A stretch of 64,000 bases of DNA, taken from an uncultured Burkholderiales bacterium. Its GTDB lineage: Bacteria > Pseudomonadota > Gammaproteobacteria > Burkholderiales > Burkholderiaceae. The notes beneath the pieces are model-generated. The model made no database searches. It worked only from the letters and a program-made list of their open reading frames with translations, and was not told the DNA's origin. The stretch spans positions 58,917 to 122,916 of the forward strand of contig CAMLJY010000013.1 of assembly GCA_946480465.1 (NCBI GenBank). Direction: 5' to 3'. A program made the translations under genes and the position numbers. Below, piece after piece: positions 33,917 through 41,574 of this stretch; within the stretch, counting starts at the first letter, position 1, and every line of letters begins with the position of its first letter.

Positions 33917-36900
33917 TCAGAACTCGTAGCGGCCGCTGAGGAAGTAGCTGCGGCCCGGGTACTTCCAGACCTTGCCCATGTCGCCCGGGGCCTGCTGCCG
34001 CGTCTCGCGCACCTGCACGTTGTTCAGGTTGGAGACGTTGAGCGACAGCGAGAACTTGTCGGTGAAGGCGTAGGACATGCCACCGTCCCATTGGCCGTAG
34101 GCCTCCTGCCACAGCGGCAGGCCCCACCAGGTGTCCTTCGCGCCGGCACGCGCGGGGTCGGCACTGGTGCCCTGCCAGCCGTTGTTGCCGAAGGTGGCGA
34201 CGTTCTTGAGCGAACGGCTGTTCCAGTTGTAGGCCAGGCGCGCCGAGAAGCCGTTGCGGTCGTACCGGAACGCGAAATTGGCGGCGTGCTTGGCCAGGCC
34301 TTCCAGCGGCATGTCGCCGAACGGCAGGCCGTTGGTGTCGCAGCCGGACAGCTTGACGGGGTCGGTGCCGATCGCGTTGTTGGCGGGGCAGTAGTTCAGC
34401 CCGGTGGTCTTGTACAGCTCCTTCTTGCTGTCGATGTAGGTGTAGTTGGCCGAGAAGCCGAAGCCCTTGGCCCAGTCGGGCAGCTTGTCCTTCAGCGCGT
34501 CGAAATGATCGAGGTAGGTCTCGGCGGCCAGCTCGATGCCCGCGACCTTGCCGCGGGCCGCGTTCTGCGGCCCCGTGATCACGAAGGTCTGCTCGTTGCC
34601 GGCCAGGCTGGTGTAGGTGCGGGTGTACGAGCTGTCGTAGATGATGTCCTTGACGTCCTTGTAGAACGCCACGGCCGTCAGGGCCTGCCCGTTGCGGGGG
34701 TACCACTCGAGCGAGAGGTCGAAGTTGTCGGACTTCAGCGGCTTGAGCTTCGCGTTGCCGGTGTTCTCGCCGGTGTAGGTGACCTGGTTGGTCGAGCTGT
34801 TGTGCTCCTGCTTGAGCTTGATCGATTCCTGCAGCTGGTTGAAGCCCGGGCGGTACATGCTGCGTGCCATGGCGATGCGGCTGATCAGCTTGTTGTCGCC
34901 GCTCAGGTTGAACTTCAGGTTCATCGAGGGCAGCACGTCGACGTGGCTGTCCGACGAATCGACCTTCTCGTTGATCGGGCCGAAGCGCGGCAGGTCAGGT
35001 GGCGTCGTGTCCGAATAGTTGGGCGTGAAGACCGTGTAGCCATGGGCCACCACCTTGCTGTACACCACCCGCGCACCGACGTTGCCCTCCACCGGCACCT
35101 TCCACTCGTCGAAGCCGAAGCGCAGGTTGCCGTAGACCGCCTGCGTGGTCTCGGTGTGCCGGCTGGTCATGTTGGGGTTGAGGCCGTACTTCAGCGTGGG
35201 GTCGAAGAAGAAGGCGTTCGGATCGCAGCTGCCCGAGCCCTTGTCGCGCACCCCGTCCAGGCACTGCTGGTACTTCACGTCACCGAGCAGCTTGGCGTAG
35301 GCGCCCGGGTAGTCGGCGGCCATGGCGGCGGTCGGGAACACCACGTTCGGCAGGTGCCCGAACTGGGCCGGATGGAAGTTGTTGAAGCTGTAGACCTCGG
35401 TCGGGAACTGGTAGCGCGGGTCGTTCAGGTAGGCGAGGCTGCCGCCGCGCTGCCAGCCGTAGTCGGCTTGGTTGGGCAGCTGGCCTGCCACCTTGGTCGG
35501 CGTGACGGCCCAGGGCTCGGCAATCGACCGCCAGCCCGTGCTGCCCGTGTCGCCGGCGAAGACCCCGGCTTCTCGCTCCGAGGTCTTGCGGCTCACGCGG
35601 TAGCCGAAGCGCAGGTCGCGCAGCACCGGGTCCACGAAATTGAACCGGGCGTCGACCTTCCAGGCGTACATGTCCGCATCGCCCTGGTACAGCTTCGGCT
35701 GGACGACGTTCCAGTAGTAGTTGCCCGGATCGGCCAGGAAGTCGCGCGACTTCTGGTCGAAGTCGATGCGCAGCGGGCCGTTGCCCGGGACGGCAAGGTC
35801 CATGCTGGGCACGAAGGTGCCGAGCTGGATCTCGCGCCCGATGGTGTCGAACTTCGAATGCACCCACTGCAGGTCGTTCTGCAGCGACCAGCGGTCGTTG
35901 ATGGCCCACTTGAAGTTCCACGCCAGCTCGCCGGTGGCCGTCTTGTGCTCGTTGTACGAGCGCGTGGTGCCCAGGCCGAGACCACCTTCTGCCCAGCGGT
36001 TGGCGCCGAGGCCACCGATGGGGTAGCGGTAGCGTCCAGCCACCAGCACGCCGCGGTCGTCGACCACCGGGTTGTCGATCACCGAGTCATATGGCGTCTC
36101 GTACTGCGACAGGCTGCGGTACATGCCGGCGCCGGTGTCCCGGTCGCGCGACGTGGACAGGAAGTAGGTCAGCGCCGACTGCTTGTCGTTCTTCTTCCAC
36201 TGCAGCGCGCCATAGAAGCCGACGCGGTCGGACTTGCCGACGTTGTTCGACCAGCTCGCGCCATCGGGCACCCAGACGGTCTTGCCCTGGACGACGTTGT
36301 CGCGCGGGAAATAGGCCCCCAGCTCGACCGACTCCGACGCATAGGTGGAGTTGTTCATGCTGAGGTCGACCAGCACGCCCCAGCGGCCTGATTCGGCATC
36401 CCACTGCGTCGAGTACAGGCCCGAGAGCGAAGGCGAAGACTTCTTCGTCGTCTCTTCGTAGGTGCTGCCGAAGGACACGTAGCTCTTGGTGCCCCTGTAG
36501 TCGAAGGGCAGCGCCGTGCGCAGGTTCACCAGGCCGCTGACGGCGCCTTCGATCTGCTCGGCCGAGGGATTCTTGTAGATGTCCACGCCGGCCATCAGCT
36601 CGGTGGGAATGGCACCCCAGCTCAGGTCACGGCCCGGCCAGCCGGCCGAGAAGATCTCGCGGCCGTTGAGGTTCGACGAGCCCCAGGACAGGCCGCGCAC
36701 CTTGATGCCCGAGCCCTCTTCCGAGTAGTGCTTGGCGTCGATGTCGATCGTGCGCTGGCGCTGCACCGTGACGCCGACGACGCGCTGCAGCACCTCCGTG
36801 ATCGAGCGGTCGGGCAGCTTGCCCGCCTCCTCGGCCACCACGGAGTCGAGGATCTCCTCGGCATCCTGCTTGATCTTCTGCGCCGTCTGCAGCGCCCGTC

Positions 36901-37042
36901 GTTGCCCGGTGACCACCACGGTCGTCGGGCTGCTCGCGGCCGGCTTCGGCGGTTCCGGCGCCTGCGCATACGCGGCGCCGGTACCGAACAGGGCCATGTG
37001 TGCCACGGCCAGTGAGATCGCAGTCCGCTTGGGTTGTCTCAT
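33917..37042 (-). CDS. TonB-dependent outer-membrane receptor, Xanthomonas/Caulobacter sugar type
   Basis: 1041 residues from the ATG at 37042 (AGAAGAGAG upstream), with a signal peptide ending near GAAYAQ. The plug starts with TTVVVTGQRRALQTAQKIK and AEEILDSVVAEEAGKLPDRS, typical of the TonB-Xanth-Caul group. The barrel ends with the aromatic signature LSGRYEF. Such receptors import oligosaccharides too large for porins, driven by TonB/ExbBD (not encoded here). It follows an Ig-like lipoprotein by 94 bases and precedes a halogenase and a row of glycoside hydrolases, so xyloglucan oligosaccharides are the likely cargo (inference). No SusD-like partner is present. Confidence 0.92.
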   Translation of the reverse strand: MRQPKRTAISLAVAHMALFGTGAAYAQAPEPPKPAASSPTTVVVTGQRRALQTAQKIKQDAEEILDSVVAEEAGKLPDRSITEVLQRVVGVTVQRQRTIDIDAKHYSEEGSGIKVRGLSWGSSNLNGREIFSAGWPGRDLSWGAIPTELMAGVDIYKNPSAEQIEGAVSGLVNLRTALPFDYRGTKSYVSFGSTYEETTKKSSPSLSGLYSTQWDAESGRWGVLVDLSMNNSTYASESVELGAYFPRDNVVQGKTVWVPDGASWSNNVGKSDRVGFYGALQWKKNDKQSALTYFLSTSRDRDTGAGMYRSLSQYETPYDSVIDNPVVDDRGVLVAGRYRYPIGGLGANRWAEGGLGLGTTRSYNEHKTATGELAWNFKWAINDRWSLQNDLQWVHSKFDTIGREIQLGTFVPSMDLAVPGNGPLRIDFDQKSRDFLADPGNYYWNVVQPKLYQGDADMYAWKVDARFNFVDPVLRDLRFGYRVSRKTSEREAGVFAGDTGSTGWRSIAEPWAVTPTKVAGQLPNQADYGWQRGGSLAYLNDPRYQFPTEVYSFNNFHPAQFGHLPNVVFPTAAMAADYPGAYAKLLGDVKYQQCLDGVRDKGSGSCDPNAFFFDPTLKYGLNPNMTSRHTETTQAVYGNLRFGFDEWKVPVEGNVGARVVYSKVVAHGYTVFTPNYSDTTPPDLPRFGPINEKVDSSDSHVDVLPSMNLKFNLSGDNKLISRIAMARSMYRPGFNQLQESIKLKQEHNSSTNQVTYTGENTGNAKLKPLKSDNFDLSLEWYPRNGQALTAVAFYKDVKDIIYDSSYTRTYTSLAGNEQTFVITGPQNAARGKVAGIELAAETYLDHFDALKDKLPDWAKGFGFSANYTYIDSKKELYKTTGLNYCPANNAIGTDPVKLSGCDTNGLPFGDMPLEGLAKHAANFAFRYDRNGFSARLAYNWNSRSLKNVATFGNNGWQGTSADPARAGAKDTWWGLPLWQEAYGQWDGGMSYAFTDKFSLSLNVSNLNNVQVRETRQQAPGDMGKVWKYPGRSYFLSGRYEF

Positions 37043-37136
37043 GTGTCGTCTCTCTTCTTTCTCGGCGCGCGCCGGCACGGCGTGGTGGCCGGCGCACGGC
37101 CCGTCCGCAAAGGGAAGGTTCCGCGCCTTTGGCGAG

Positions 37137-38552
37137 TTACTGGATGGTGATGGCGCCGACGATCGACAGGTCCGAGGCGTAGTTGTCGCCATCGCTCGCG
37201 GCCGAGGTGTCGGAGTTGACGTCGATCAGCCGCAGGCGCACGCGCACGACGTTGGACGACGTGATCAGCTCCAGCGCCGATTGGCGCGCCGGCATCAGCT
37301 TGTCCAGCGCCGCCTGGTAGGCCGCGATGGCCGCGACGTCACCGGGGCCGCTGCCCCAGGGATTGGGCAGCATGCGGACCTCGTCGTTCAGCGAGGCGGT
37401 GTTCACGCCCGGGAGCCCGCAGGCCTCGGTGACCGCGAAGCTGCTCAGCGGGATGCCGAAGCTGGTGAGCTGCGCCCCCGGCCAGAGCAAGGTGCTCACC
37501 GTCACGTTGCAGTTGTTGTTCCGCTTGCCCAGGTCCAGTTCCAGCACCACCGGCTTCCTGGCCTTCAGCAGGCCCTCGTTCACGCCGAGCGTGAGCGCGA
37601 AGGTCGTCTCGGTCGTGACCTGCAGGCCGGTGGTGGTGTCGCCCGCCTGGTCGAAGGCGCTGAGGCCGGGCGCGAAGATCTCGATGTTGTTCCAGCTCGC
37701 GTGCCAGCCGCCGGGCGTCCATTTCGACTTCGGGATGTGCAGCGCGGACGTGAACACCCGCTCGTCCTCGGACACGGCGCGGAAGCAGGTGTCGTCGGTG
37801 TTGCCGCACCATTCCCAGCCGCCGCCGATCGTGCTGGACCAGGGGTTGGCGGTGACCGCGCCGCCCTGCTTGGTGCGGGCTTCGCGGGTGGAACCCTGGC
37901 CGGCACCGAGGATGCCGTCGGCCACGATGAGCGGATCGACCGCGAGGAAGCGGTTGACCTGGACCGCGGTGTGGTTCGCATCGCCCGCCTGGCTGGCCGT
38001 GATGGCGCAGGAGCCCTTGCCCAGCAGCTTCAGCTTGCCGCCGTCGAGCGAGCACACGCCGGGGGTGCCACCCGACAGCGTGACCGGCAGGCCGGAGTTG
38101 GCGGTGGCCTTCAGCGTGAGCTCGCTGGCCTGGCTGCTGAGCACGTAGTCGGGCGCCTCGATCGCGATGGTCTGGCTGCGCTTGAGCACGGTGAACAGCT
38201 GGCTGACGTCGTCTGCCTTGGCCCACTTCACGCCATCGGTGGTAGTGCCGCCTTCCTGCGTGGCGACGATGCGGCATTCGCCGGTGCTCACCAGCGTCAT
38301 CTGGTCACCGGACACGGTGCAGATGGTGGGCGTGGTGGACTGGAAGCTGACCGGCAGGCCGGAGGTGGACGTTGCCTTCAGCTTCTGCGGCGGGGCCAGC
38401 ACGGCGCCACCGCCCGGGTAGTCGAAGGTGATGATCTGAAGCCGGCCTTCGCTGGCGCCACCGCCACCCCCACCGCCGCCGCAGGCCGCCAGCAGCACGC
38501 CGCAGGCCATGGATACCAGGCTCAAACGCCCCGGTCCGAGGATTTGTCTCAC
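37137..38552 (-). CDS. Ig-like surface lipoprotein, possible glycan-binding partner of the receptor
   Basis: 471 residues from the GTG at 38552, which is supported by GGAGAA upstream. The lipoprotein signal ends VLLAACGG, and the Cys is followed by eight Gly. Two bacterial Ig-like modules (about 40-125 and 125-215) share the patterns SGLPVSFQSTTPTICTV and SGLPVTLSGGTPGVCSL. The C-terminal 250 residues form an unrecognised beta-rich domain with WEWCGNTDDTCF and several further Cys. It is the first gene of the receptor operon. By position it takes the place a SusD or surface glycan-binding protein has in Bacteroidetes loci, but it is unrelated to SusD. Binding function is inferred. Confidence 0.65.
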   Translation of the reverse strand: MRQILGPGRLSLVSMACGVLLAACGGGGGGGGASEGRLQIITFDYPGGGAVLAPPQKLKATSTSGLPVSFQSTTPTICTVSGDQMTLVSTGECRIVATQEGGTTTDGVKWAKADDVSQLFTVLKRSQTIAIEAPDYVLSSQASELTLKATANSGLPVTLSGGTPGVCSLDGGKLKLLGKGSCAITASQAGDANHTAVQVNRFLAVDPLIVADGILGAGQGSTREARTKQGGAVTANPWSSTIGGGWEWCGNTDDTCFRAVSEDERVFTSALHIPKSKWTPGGWHASWNNIEIFAPGLSAFDQAGDTTTGLQVTTETTFALTLGVNEGLLKARKPVVLELDLGKRNNNCNVTVSTLLWPGAQLTSFGIPLSSFAVTEACGLPGVNTASLNDEVRMLPNPWGSGPGDVAAIAAYQAALDKLMPARQSALELITSSNVVRVRLRLIDVNSDTSAASDGDNYASDLSIVGAITIQ

Positions 38553-38882
38553 TCTCGTTCTCCTTTGTCGCGGCGTGGCGGGTCTTTCTCACCCGGCGCC
38601 GTCGCCATCTATGTCAAGACCTTGCACCTCGTTCGGTGCCCGCGCCCTTGGCCTGGCGGGCGAGCCGGACGGGAATCGGCTGATATGTCGTTAAATCATC
38701 CACGAAAAAAAAGGGCCGCTGGTGCGCCACCGCCGCGACCTCGGGCAAGCCCGGATGGTGGAGTGGCACGGCCCCTCGAAGCGCTCCCGGCCAGGAGACG
38801 CAGGCAACGGTGCCGCAGTGGATCGGAAAGATCGGCCAGCAAGACACCACCTCCTTCGTCACGACAGCTTGCGATGCGGGAA

Positions 38883-38929
38883 ATCATAGTTCGATCGCCG
38901 AAATAATGAATACGGGGAGAAACACCTAC
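38883..38929 (-). promoter_or_regulatory. Probable promoter/operator of the lipoprotein/receptor operon
   Basis: On the minus strand, GTAGGTGTTTC (38929 to 38919) is followed after 18 bases by CGGCGATCGAACTATGAT, ending at 38883; TATGAT is a good -10 element. The arrangement copies that upstream of the fucose operon (12880 to 12835). The leader to the GTG at 38552 is long, about 325 bases. Confidence 0.6.
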
Positions 38930-38942
38930 GCCCCGCACGTAC

Positions 38943-38956
38943 CGCTGTAAGCAGCG
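38943..38956. promoter_or_regulatory. Inverted repeat, possible operator
   Basis: CGCTG-TAAG-CAGCG is a perfect 5+5 inverted repeat with a four-base centre, lying between the two divergent promoters. It could be a dimeric repressor or activator site. No T-run follows, so it is not a terminator. Confidence 0.35.
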
Positions 38957-39041
38957 CGCAAGCCGCGGGGCGGCCGGTGGTGGCGGCGCCTGCCGGGGCG
39001 GCCCGCAGGCTCAGGGTTTGTGCCGTGCTACTTTGTTGTGC

Positions 39042-39055
39042 GCTCGAACTAATAT
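39042..39055 (+). promoter_or_regulatory. Probable promoter/operator of the GH74 operon
   Basis: GCGCTCGAACTAATAT (39040-39055) matches the GCGATCGAACTATGAT block of the opposite promoter at 13 of 16 positions, with TAATAT as -10. The upstream half GTAGGTGTTTC seen at the other two sites is absent here. The leader to the TTG at 39149 is about 87 bases. Confidence 0.5.
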
Positions 39056-39148
39056 GCCGGACTTCGCCTGGACCCGCCTGGTCCGCGGTCCGTTCCGACC
39101 ACCCGCCTTGCCTTCCCCGCAGGGCCCAGCCCTTCGAGGAGCCCTGAC

Positions 39149-41500
39149 TTGACCCGGCCGGATTCCCCCGCCCCCGCCACACTGCCGCCGCGGCGCCGGC
39201 TGCTGCTGGGCGCCGCCGGCGCGGCCCTGGCCCCGGCCGGCATCGCAGGACTCGAGGCCGCGCTGGCCCCGATCCCTGCATCGGCCAGTGCATCGGCCGG
39301 TCCATCGATCAGTGCATCGGCCGCCGAAGCGGCCGCCCCCGCAAGCGCGGCAGCAGGCACGGCGGCCGATGCGGTGGCGGCGCCCGGCGCGCCCTACCGA
39401 TGGCAGAGCGTGCCCTACGGCGCCGGCGGCTTCATCACCGGCCTTCTGTTCCACCCACGCGAGCGCGGCCTGCTGTACGTGCGCACCGACATCGGCGGCG
39501 CCTATCGCTTCAATGACGCGGCCCAGTGCTGGGTGCCGCTGCTGGACCACCTGCCGAAGGCGGACGCCGACCTGATGGGCGTGCTGAGCCTGGCCGTGGA
39601 CGTCCACGACCCCGACCGGCTCTATGCCGCCTGCGGCCTCTACCTGGACGAGCGCGCGCGGCGCGGCGCGCTGCTGAGTTCATCCGACCGTGGCGCCAGC
39701 TGGCAGGTGCACGAACTGGGCATCCACCTGGGCGGCAACTCGCCCGGGCGCGGTTCCGGCGAGCGCCTGCAGGTGGACCCGCACGACGGCCGCGTGCTGT
39801 GGCTGGGCAGCTCGCAGGACGGGCTGCTGAAGAGCACCGACCGCGGCCGCAGCTTCCGGCCCGCCGGCCTGGCGGCGCGGCACGTCTCCTTCGTGCTACT
39901 GGACGAGGCCAGCGGCGCCGCCGGCAGCGCCTGCAGCGTGCTGTACGCGGGCAGCCACGACCAGCCCGGGCTGTACGTCTCGCGCGATGGCGGCGACAGC
40001 TTCACGCCGGTGGACGCCACGCCCCGGCAGGCGCCGCAACAGGCCGCGTTCGGGCCCGACGGCGCCCTGTACGTCAGCTTCGCGCTGGGCGATGCGCCCG
40101 TGGCCTGCAACCCCAGCCACGCCCGCATCGGCAGCGTGTGGAAGCGCCACCCCGATGGTCGCTGGCAGGAGATCACCCCCGAGCGCCCGGGCCCGGCACG
40201 GCGCGGCTTCGGTTATGCCGGTCTGGACATCGGACCGCACGGCCGGCTGGTGGTTTCCACCATCGAACGCCATGCGGAAGGCGACGAGATCTTCATGTCC
40301 GACGACGGCGGCGCGCGCTGGACGGCGCTGGGGCCACGCTCGCGCCACGACGCGGGCGGCCACCCCTGGCTGCAGGACTACATGCGCACTGAGCGCAACC
40401 TGGGCCACTGGACCTCCGCGGTGCGCATCGACCCGTTCGACCGCGAACGCGCCTTCTACGGCACCGGCTACGGCGTGTGGCAGACGCGCAGCCTGGGCGC
40501 GGCGGCGCAGGACGGTACGGTGCCGTGGGACTTCACCGTGGCGAACCTCGAGGAGACCGCCACACTGGAGATCCGCAGCCCGTCCGCCGGCGCGCGCTTG
40601 ATCGCCGCGGTGGGCGACGTGGCCGGCGGCGCCTGGCGCGACCCGGCACGCCCGCTGGGCACCGGCTACTTCACGCCGACGAAGGAGACCAACCGCTCGA
40701 TCGACTTCGCCGAACTGGCACCCGCCATCATCGCCCGCACCGGCGACCGCGCAGCGCGGGGGCATTGGTCCGACGATGGCGGCCTGGGCTGGCAGCCGTT
40801 CGCGACGCCGCCGATCGCGGGCCGCGGACACACCGGCCGCATCGCGGTGTCCGCGCGGGGCACGGTCTTCGTCTTCGCGCAGCGCAGGGCAGCCGTGTGC
40901 ACGCACGACCGCGGCGCCAGCTGGACGCCGTGCCACGGCTGGCCCGAAGGCGGCAGCGACGTGCTGCCGCCGGTGGCCGACCGCGCCGCCGACGGCGTCT
41001 TCTACGTGCACGACCGCGAGGGCGGCCGCGTGCTCGCCAGCACCGACGGGGGCCGGCGCTTCGCGCCGCTGCTGGCCGACCTGCCGCGGCTGCGGCGCGA
41101 CGAGGCATCGCACCTCGTCAGCGCCCCCGGCACCGAAGGCGCGCTGTGGCTGGCGCTGCCCGACCGCCTGCTGCACTGCCCGGGGCGCGGGCAGGCACCA
41201 CGCAGGATCGCCGGCGTGGACGAGGCCTGGATGCTCGCCCTGGGGCGCGGCGCGCCGGGCTCGGCGCACGCCCACAGCCTCTACGTGTGGGGCCGCGTGC
41301 AGGTGGGCGCACGGTCCACTGAAGGCCTGTTCCGCTCGGACGACGCCGGCGCGCGCTTCGTCCGCATCAACGACGACCGCCACCGCTACGGGCAGCTGCT
41401 GTCGATGGCCGGCGATGCCCGCGAGCACGGCGTGCTCTACGTCGCCGCGCACGGGCGCGGCGTGCTCACCGGGCGGCCCGCGCTCGGCGTTTTCCCTTAA
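39149..41500 (+). CDS. Exported GH74 xyloglucanase
   Basis: 783 residues. The TTG at 39149 is supported by GAGGAG upstream and by the twin-arginine-like signal that follows (PRRRLLLGAAGAALAPAG). After an Ala/Ser repeat linker (to about 85) come the twin seven-bladed propellers of GH74. The first shows GGFITGLLFHPRERGLLY and VRTDIGGAYRF with one of the two catalytic Asp, and repeated SSDRGASW, KSTDRGRSF and SRDGGDSF blade motifs; the second has WSDDGGLGW and THDRGASW. GH74 enzymes are largely specific for the xyloglucan backbone, which makes this the most telling gene for the substrate of the locus. It opens the plus-strand operon. The Tat route is inferred only from the RRR before the hydrophobic stretch. 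Confidence 0.9.
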   Translation: MTRPDSPAPATLPPRRRLLLGAAGAALAPAGIAGLEAALAPIPASASASAGPSISASAAEAAAPASAAAGTAADAVAAPGAPYRWQSVPYGAGGFITGLLFHPRERGLLYVRTDIGGAYRFNDAAQCWVPLLDHLPKADADLMGVLSLAVDVHDPDRLYAACGLYLDERARRGALLSSSDRGASWQVHELGIHLGGNSPGRGSGERLQVDPHDGRVLWLGSSQDGLLKSTDRGRSFRPAGLAARHVSFVLLDEASGAAGSACSVLYAGSHDQPGLYVSRDGGDSFTPVDATPRQAPQQAAFGPDGALYVSFALGDAPVACNPSHARIGSVWKRHPDGRWQEITPERPGPARRGFGYAGLDIGPHGRLVVSTIERHAEGDEIFMSDDGGARWTALGPRSRHDAGGHPWLQDYMRTERNLGHWTSAVRIDPFDRERAFYGTGYGVWQTRSLGAAAQDGTVPWDFTVANLEETATLEIRSPSAGARLIAAVGDVAGGAWRDPARPLGTGYFTPTKETNRSIDFAELAPAIIARTGDRAARGHWSDDGGLGWQPFATPPIAGRGHTGRIAVSARGTVFVFAQRRAAVCTHDRGASWTPCHGWPEGGSDVLPPVADRAADGVFYVHDREGGRVLASTDGGRRFAPLLADLPRLRRDEASHLVSAPGTEGALWLALPDRLLHCPGRGQAPRRIAGVDEAWMLALGRGAPGSAHAHSLYVWGRVQVGARSTEGLFRSDDAGARFVRINDDRHRYGQLLSMAGDAREHGVLYVAAHGRGVLTGRPALGVFP
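39278..39325. repeat. 12-bp coding repeat in GH74 linker
   Basis: Four 12-base units based on GCATCGGCCAGT encode an Ala-Ser-rich spacer after the signal sequence. The period and CATCGG/CATCGA core resemble the repeat at 61178-61273. Confidence 0.75.
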
Positions 41501-41516
41501 GGCCGTGCCGCCCGGC

Positions 41517-41569
41517 CCCGCCGAAGGCGGGCCTGCGGTACGATTCCAACACGCAGATTTATGGATAAA
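41517..41569 (+). promoter_or_regulatory. Hairpin and AT-rich palindrome before the GH31 gene
   Basis: After the GH74 stop, CCCGCC-GAA-GGCGGG (41517-41531) can form a compact hairpin without a T-run, so it is more likely an RNA processing or stability element than a terminator. It is followed by TTTAT-GG-ATAAA (41558-41569), very AT-rich for this genome and only five bases before the GH31 start. This could be a promoter -10 or a regulator site. Confidence 0.4.
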
Positions 41570-41574
41570 TTTAA

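Larger units (their letters stand above)
38553..39148. other. Divergent control region between receptor operon and GH74 operon
   Basis: 596 bases without a convincing gene; short open frames here lack family sequence and start signals. It holds two promoter-like motifs facing opposite ways (38883-38929 and 39042-39055), a perfect CGCTG-CAGCG inverted repeat between them (38943-38956), and, next to the lipoprotein gene, a leader of about 330 bases. AT-rich stretches at 38881-38911 stand out against the GC-rich surroundings. Confidence 0.7.

Noticed and set aside
38600..38940. Short open frames in the divergent control region as small genes
   Set aside because: They overlap promoter-like motifs, have no start signal and read as Arg-rich nonsense.
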